Origin: Dichotomocladium elegans
Taxonomy: Eukaryota; Mucoromycota; Mucoromycetes; Mucorales; Lichtheimiaceae
Direction: 5' to 3'
Assembly: GCA_025716815.1 (NCBI GenBank)
Contig: JAIXMN010000004.1
Span: 124,001 to 188,000 of the forward strand
Length of the DNA stretch: 64,000 nt
Shown here: piece after piece, positions 56,832 to 64,000 of the stretch
How the letters are laid out: each line of letters begins with the position of its first letter
Position numbering within the stretch: the stretch's first letter is position 1
Position numbers and translations under genes: made by a program
The notes under the pieces: generated by a model
The model's database searches: none
What the model saw: only the letters and a program-made list of their open reading frames with translations
What the model was told of the DNA's origin: nothing

Positions 56832-58484
56832 CTATTTTTTGAATAGCTTGTTGAATTCGCGACCGATCAACATGCGTCGGATTTCACTCGTGCCAGCACC
56901 AATTTCATAGAGTTTTGCATCGCGTAAGATTCGACCGGTTGGGTATTCATTCGTGTAGCCATTGCCGCCCAAGCACTGGATAGCATCGAGAGCCACCTCG
57001 GTTGCTCGTTCAGCGGAGTACAGGATCGCACCAGCGCAGTCCTTATTGCTAATATTACCATTGTCGCATGCACGGCCAACTGCATAGACGTATGCACGCG
57101 AAGCATTCAGTTTCGTGTACATGTCGGCCAGTTTGCCCTGGATAAGCTGGAATTCGCCCACCGGCACACCGAATTGATGTCGCTCATGGACGTATGGGAC
57201 AGTGACATCCAATGCTGCCTGCATGAGACTATAAAGATTCACATCTAAGGATGAGCGGTTCCCAGTTCAGCTTCGATATTACGTCCGGGAAATCATTACC
57301 CCAGCGGACCGCCTGAAAGCACTAGCCGCTCAAGGTCCAAGCCGCTCATGAGCACATAGACACCCTTGCCCTCTGCTCCAAGCACATTTTCGACTGTTTT
57401 TTTTGAAATTTTTAGTTTTCGTTTGCCACGCTTGATCTTTGCAAAATAAATATTGCTTACCAGGTACTTTGCAATTTTCAAAGATCAACTCGCAGGTGTT
57501 GGAACCACGCATGCCCAACTTATCAAGCTTTTGAGCAGTGGAGAATCCTTCAAACCCCTAAAAGACGCGAGATCTCAGCAAACTTTGCATCACGACCCAC
57601 CGCCTCTGTCTCTCTCCTAACCTTTTCGATGATAAAGGCCGTGATACCTCGAGGGCCTGCATTGGGATCGGTTTTTGCATAGACCACCAATGTATCCGCA
57701 TCGGGGCCGTTGGTGATCCACATCTTGTTACCATTGAGGACATAGTGATCCCCTTTGCGTTCAGCTCGGAGACGCATACTGACAACATCCGAGCCTGATC
57801 CAGGTTCGGACATGGCAAGTGCACCGACATGGTCTCCGGAAATGAGCTGTTGTAAAGATAAGAAGATAGATATCGAAACTCTCTCTCTCTCTCTCTCTCT
57901 CTACCGTTCTCGTTGTGCCTCTCTTACCTTTGGTAAATAGCGCTCCTTTTGTTCCTTGTTGCCGTTTCTCACAATCTGATTCACGCAGAGATTGGAATGC
58001 GCACCATACGAGAGCGCGACAGATCCGCTTGCCCGGGATATTTCCTCCATCACAAAAGTATGCTCAAGGTAGCCAAGACCAAGACCACCATACTCGGGCG
58101 GTGCGGTTATGCCCAGGAGACCCATTGTGCCAAACTTCTTCCACATGTCCATGGGAAAATTGTTCGACTTGTCAATTTCTGCCGCACGGGGCGCAAGCTC
58201 GGCGTCGACGAAACCGTGGACGGCTTCCCGGAGCTGAACACTGCGTCAATACCTTGCTTCATCATGAAGGTGCTTGTATGTATATACACAAACCTCCTCT
58301 TGTTCAGGCGATAGACCGGCAACAGCGGCGTTGTATGTCGTCGAGAGCGATCGTCGGAAAGACGCGCGGAGAGAAGCGAGAGGCTATGCATTGAACAAAG
58401 TGATACTGAGAATACATGATTTCTCTGTTGATGCAAACCGGTGCTTACAGCAGGCTTAGGACAAAGTGCACGCGAGAGAATCAT
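56832..58484 (-). CDS. ivd: Isovaleryl-CoA dehydrogenase, mitochondrial
   Basis: Seven exons (58484-58449, 58383-58294, 58233-57928, 57846-57622, 57557-57461, 57393-57300, 57228-56832) give 414 residues. The first 35 residues form a mitochondrial presequence ([20 protein letters not shown] and [10 protein letters not shown]). The acyl-CoA dehydrogenase core follows: [99 protein letters not shown] and [13 protein letters not shown]. The Glu in [12 protein letters not shown] is the catalytic base that distinguishes isovaleryl-CoA dehydrogenase. The enzyme oxidises isovaleryl-CoA in leucine breakdown and passes electrons to ETF through FAD. All seven junctions are in phase and the C-terminus FNKLFKK is usual for the family. 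Confidence 0.95.
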
Positions 58485-59907
58485 GGTGGAGGACAAGAAC
58501 AAAAAGGACAAAAGACCGTGTGAGAGCTCGAGAGGGTTTATTCGCAAGACGAGATTACGCAGTCCCCCATCCCCGCATTCCCACGGTCGAAGTGCTTCAT
58601 CGTCGGATTTTTAAAACACCTCCCTTTTTTTCGGGCATGCCTTTCTTCGGCCACTGTCGACCCCGTCACTGAACGACAAAACAACTTCAACCCAACCGCG
58701 CCCTAATCACTCTTATTCATCCATATCCACGACTTATTTTCTTCCCTGACTATCTGCTTCCCGTGTCGCAGACTCACTCGTTGCACATCAATCACTGCAT
58801 TCCGCCTTGGTCAGCAATAGCAATCCCTCCGCCTAATGGCTCTGTCAGACAAGTATGGCTATTATCCGATCAGCCTCGAGCAGACGAGCACGTACTTCTG
58901 CCCTGTACGAGTAAAAAAGCTACAGCGGCCCTCCTTATTTCACGTGATACTCATGACTGCTTCACTAAATCCCTTTTTGGCAAAATAATAACTCCCCTTG
59001 CACGCCCAAAAAAATCTGCAACTTCCTGGTTCCCTTACGGAGTACCGATCGATTGCACCACCCAAACCGACGTCAACTTCAACAACGACAGTATCCTTAA
59101 AGAAGATCCCATCGAGGATTTGTGCCTTATATGGTACACACCCTGCGAACATTCTTGCTGGGATATCCAGACCGCTTCTGGCTGCAATCGGCTTTTGAAG
59201 CTGTTTCATATCCGGGTAAGAAATTAATACCAGGCAAGGGGATGACTTCATGCTTGGAGCTTTGGTCGCTACTAAGATCCTTCATGCTTGTGCTCAAACC
59301 TGCGACTCGGTCCAAGCTCGTCTCTGTGAGGATCTGTGCGCGGCCTCCACCTGTCAGAAACCCTGTTTACCGCAAAGCTGACTCGACTTCTGCGAACAAA
59401 GTAACCCCGCGCTTTCCCATAAAAAAGGCGAGCCACTTCCCAGATATATCTAGCACAGATCCCGCATCGAGATAAACCGGGAACTGCATTTGAACATTGG
59501 AAAAGCATTCTGCAACGGTGTAGTGGCTGTCGACAGACATCAACAGTGCAACCCATCTTCCCTCTCTATTATTCTATTGCTCCTCTTCATCTGCTTTGTA
59601 TGCGCCAACAACACAACACCTAGTTTCTGCGTGGAGGAAAATCAGGGTCCCTGTAGCAGTCACGGCACCAACGCAACAGAAACTTCGTTTGAAGGCCAAA
59701 AAAAAAAAAAAACCAATAGCGAGGAACGCGTTGAGGTGGAGCTCGACAGTCGCCAAAGTTGGTGGGCAAACAGAATGCGAGCGCATCGATGGCTAAACCT
59801 TTAGCTCCTTCCCGGCAATTGGCTGCAAAAATCTTATAAATTTTTCAAACTTTTCCCGCAACAGCGCCCTTCTGTTTTCTTTCCTTCAACCCTTGTAAAT
59901 TCCAGTC
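58485..59907. other. 1.4-kb spacer between divergent IVD and IDH genes
   Basis: Both promoters should lie here. Both strands have open frames over 58763-59475 that mirror each other. One minus frame contains a string resembling a Mur-ligase motif, VVVEVDVGLGGAIDRY, but no neighbouring motif supports it. I leave it unassigned. Confidence 0.4.
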
Positions 59908-61455
<1,548 letters not shown>

Positions 61456-61644
61456 GCTGCTGCTTATGGTACAAAGCAACAAACCTATCATTCCCAACTC
61501 TTTCCTCGCCATCTTGTTCTTTTCGCTTGGTGCTCATAGATTGCACGCACCCTGTCCGCCATCCGCTCACCCACACACCCACACCATAAGAAAAGCACAA
61601 TCAATCAACAATAATCTCAATAAAGAATGCATTCTGTTTACATC

Positions 61645-62442
61645 TTACAAGCCTGACCGCTTCACCTTCTTCACCTTCTTCCCTCCCTTCTTTTGAAAGT
61701 CTCTCCAGCTATTTACCCTCTGGTCTCGTGTCGCTTCCCATTGCTTTTGCTCCTCGTGCTTGCGCTTTTTCAGTTTTGACTCTTCTTCGGCACGACGAGC
61801 CTCCGCTCCTTTTCATATGCAACAGTTCAGTCAAGTCGTTGCATTGTCCGCCCCTGGTGTGTATTTACCTTCAGCTTCCATTTCCTTTTTCAATTGTCGC
61901 CGCCTACGTAGCTCCATCTCGATTAGAATCTCTTTGACCTTCGCGCGTACTGCTTCTCGACCTTCTTGTGTCTTGAGGAACGGGTACTCGTCGCTATCGA
62001 CCGACGTGGCGGATTCGATCACCATCTTTTTCCGTTCGTATTCCTCCTGAGGTGCCGATGTCGCGGCTGATTGTTGTTTATCGTTTTCTTGCACTGAGGC
62101 AACCACCTGAGTTTTGACCTTGTATCCTGCCCCTCGCAGGGCTTCCACCTTCGCCTCCTCAATGACATTCAGCAAGAGCTTGAGTCTTGCTTCATCTTCT
62201 AATTCCGATTCTGCCTTTTTCAGCAGCGCAAAAGCTTCCTGAGCTCGTTCATGCTTCACTTTATCGGGATGAATCATCAGACTCTTCTTTCTGTATTGCA
62301 TCTTGAGCGTCTTTGCATTCGGCTTTTCGTACGGCAGTTCTAGGATCGAAAAAGGATCGAGTTTGAAGCAGTTCAACACACGATCGATTTCGAGTTGTTT
62401 TTCGGATTGAGAAAAGTAGCGTTCGAGATCCTGATCAGCCAT
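61645..62442 (-). CDS. DNAJC8-type J-domain splicing co-chaperone
   Basis: Two exons (62442-61869, 61808-61645) give 245 residues. A central J domain (about residues 28-90) contains DPFSILELPYEKPNAKTLKM and the essential HPD in SLMIHPDKVKHERAQEAF. Charged helices follow (RAKVKEILIEMELRRRRQLK), and the C-terminus has WEATRDQRVNSWRDFQKKGG and a lysine-rich tail, just as in human DNAJC8 (SPF31), a spliceosome-associated Hsp70 partner. It is convergent with the IDH gene, with 189 bp between the stop codons. Confidence 0.92.
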
Positions 62443-62913
62443 ATGTGAGAGCGTGTTGTGTGTGTAAGAGCTGCTTTACGCGCTTCAAAAAGAAAAAGAG
62501 AGAGAGAGAGAAAGAGGGAGAGAGCGGATGAAATAGAAAAAAATGCCAAGTTTGCTTGCTCATTCCCCGCGTCTCCCCACCACTCGCACATAAACGTCCA
62601 AAATTTTAAATCGCCTTCGGTACAAGGAAATGAACATGTTGCCTCACGCGGCAGCCCTGTTTTGGCCGGGCGAAAGAAGGGGAAAAGGTGGTGGCCACTC
62701 CTCCTTCCCACCCTGAGAAGAAGGGCCTGGCTCACGGATCATGAAAAATACCACTTTTGGTCGTCGACTATCTCTTATACGAGCGAGTTGAATGGGAAGA
62801 CGTCCCCATGCATCCTCACGAAGCGGAACATTATTTTTATTTGCTTACCGCTGTTCCCTCCCCTCCCCCTTTTTCTGGATGGAAGAAGAAAGAAAGATAG
62901 AAAACCAACTTGA
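62443..62913. promoter_or_regulatory. Intergenic region between divergent DNAJC8-like and Mid1-like genes
   Basis: This 470-bp stretch should contain both promoters. A GA run at 62490-62524 precedes the DNAJC8 start. No defined regulatory motif is recognised. Confidence 0.4.
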
Positions 62914-64000
62914 ATGCTGCATCTGTTCATCCTTTTCCTTCTTGCTGCAACTTTATCCCATGCACAGATCACTGTTCAGCTCAACAACAGTCGTATTGTC
63001 CCAGGGATCATTGGCTCAGGCGATTTACAGCACTATTTTTTCTCAGCATCCACGCTCCCCCTCCTCGATCGCCGCTCACCTCAGGCACGGGCTGTGTCTC
63101 ATGTGTTCCTGACCTTGACCATTTGCTCGCAGCCGATGCCGCCAGCAAGCTACGAAGGACAAGTTCCGTCGCTGGACATCTTTCTTTCGACATCTAGCGC
63201 AAATACTCTTCCGGGGCCCAACCAAGGGGTGAGAGTCAATGACACCATGCTCGGCAGAATCGCCTGGGAGAGCGATATGCCGGTATCCGATCTATGGATC
63301 GGTGTTGTCGCGCCAACATTGACACAGAATTGGGTCGGTAACTGGACGTATCAGTTGGCGGTATCCACGCAGCGTAAGTTCACTTGAGGAGGATAACCGG
63401 AACCACTCCTGCGCAAAAGAGTTCGCTGATGCCTCCCACCCCACTCCCCATTGGATAGAATGGATGCATCCAGTGCTTGTGCGGCAAGATGGCTCATCTG
63501 AAATAAGCCTTGACGATACCGATCAAACACGAGCTCTTCTTTTGATCACTAATAACAACACACTGAAGCAAGACAACGCCTCTCTCATCATCACGTCCGG
63601 TGTTCCTGAAGAACTAAAACATTCGCTCTGTGCGGCTGAACTGCATCGCCAAAACAACCTGACCATGAACATAACCGAGACCGTCCGCGGTCAACAAATC
63701 TTGATCTCCAACCTGACCGCGAGCTCGCCTTATACCGCTTATTATATCCAGACCAGAGGCCCCATCCAGAGCATCTCGGCGCCATTGTCATTCCAAGCAA
63801 AAGCAGGCAAGGCCGCGCTTCCATCTATCTGTATTCGTGATCCGTATAAATGAAGCAGTACTTAACATTGCTTTTTTTTATAGATCCCAATTGCAAGCTT
63901 GTCTACAACCTTGCATTCTGTGATCAAGTTGCATATAGCGTGGCTGCCAACCCTGCTGATGATGATATCAGCAACTTGGCACTCCAGTACGATAATCAAG
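62914..64000 (+). CDS. mid1: Mid1-type stretch-activated calcium-channel subunit (3' end outside window)
   Basis: Three exons are visible (62914-63373, 63459-63806, 63884 to the right edge). The protein begins with a clean signal peptide, MLHLFILFLLAATLSHAQ. The mature part has many N-glycosylation sites (NNTL, NASL, NLTM, NITE, NLTA). The final visible exon starts DPNCKLVYNLAFCDQVAYSV, the Cys-rich signature of Mid1. In yeast Mid1 pairs with the Cch1 channel in the plasma membrane for calcium entry after pheromone, cell-wall or ER stress. Intron 2 begins with GC (63807-63808, GCAAGG); only that donor yields the conserved Asp-Pro-Asn-Cys. The C-terminal Cys-rich half is not in the window, so completeness cannot be judged. 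Confidence 0.9.

Noticed and set aside
58940..59251. Minus-strand frame with VVVEVDVGLGGAID, resembling folylpolyglutamate synthase (Mur ligase family)
   Set aside because: The neighbouring motifs expected for that enzyme (GTNGKGS loop, TSPHL, downstream SLG.DH) are not present in any frame nearby, and the opposite strand is equally open. One short match is not enough.

Overview
This window is nuclear DNA from a filamentous fungus, most likely an early-diverging one (Mucoromycota, probably Mucorales). That placement is inference. It rests on many short GT-AG introns, compact genes on both strands, animal-like genes that are uncommon or absent in Dikarya (a CYRI/FAM49 homologue, an NCS-1 almost identical in plan to the animal protein, a RalGAP-beta-like protein, an SLC1/DAACS carrier), and relics of Tc1/IS630-like and DIRS-like transposons. 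I see no bacterial operons, CRISPR arrays or rRNA, and found no tRNA I could defend. All gene models below were spliced by hand and the reading phase was checked at every junction.

Layout. 0-7 kb: the tail of an unknown ORF, an Rmd1/DUF155 membrane protein (+), a 150-bp GA repeat, and a large Num1/ApsA-type cortical dynein anchor (-). 8-10.6 kb: a decayed DIRS-like retroelement. 12-13 kb: an NT-type C2 domain protein (-). 13-18 kb is almost gene-free. 18-21.3 kb: a Nem1-type phosphatase (+) and NCS-1 (-). 21.3-25.5 kb is again almost empty. 25.6-28.2 kb: a RasB/ras-2-type GTPase (+) converging on a CYRI homologue (-). 29.4-30.7 kb: Tc1/IS630 copy A (+). 32-37.4 kb: a RalGAP-beta-like protein (+). 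38-39.4 kb: a predicted pseudokinase (-). 41.5-42.7 kb: Tc1/IS630 copy B (-). 43.3-50 kb: a divergent pair of alpha/beta hydrolases, a PTC7-like PP2C phosphatase (+) and an SLC1 dicarboxylate/amino-acid carrier (-). 51-64 kb: histidyl-tRNA synthetase (-), a beta-propeller-like type I membrane protein (+), isovaleryl-CoA dehydrogenase (-), the NAD-isocitrate dehydrogenase catalytic subunit (+), a DNAJC8-type splicing co-chaperone (-), and the start of a Mid1-type calcium-channel subunit (+, cut by the right edge).

The genes are not an operon or a biosynthetic cluster. Several touch the same cell biology: Ras-type signalling (Ras, RalGAP-beta, pseudokinase), calcium (NCS-1, Mid1), cortex, actin and dynein (Num1-like, CYRI), nuclear envelope and lipids (Nem1), and mitochondria (IVD, IDH, PTC7, possibly HARS). 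Their adjacency is probably incidental.

The most interesting points are an apparent two-nucleotide exon in the Ras gene, an 11-nt exon in NCS-1, a row of ten xQT (LC8-type) motifs in the Num1-like dynein anchor, four GC-AG introns supported by conserved protein sequence, a pseudokinase lacking the usual catalytic motifs, and a fungal CYRI homologue that keeps the Rac-binding arginines.
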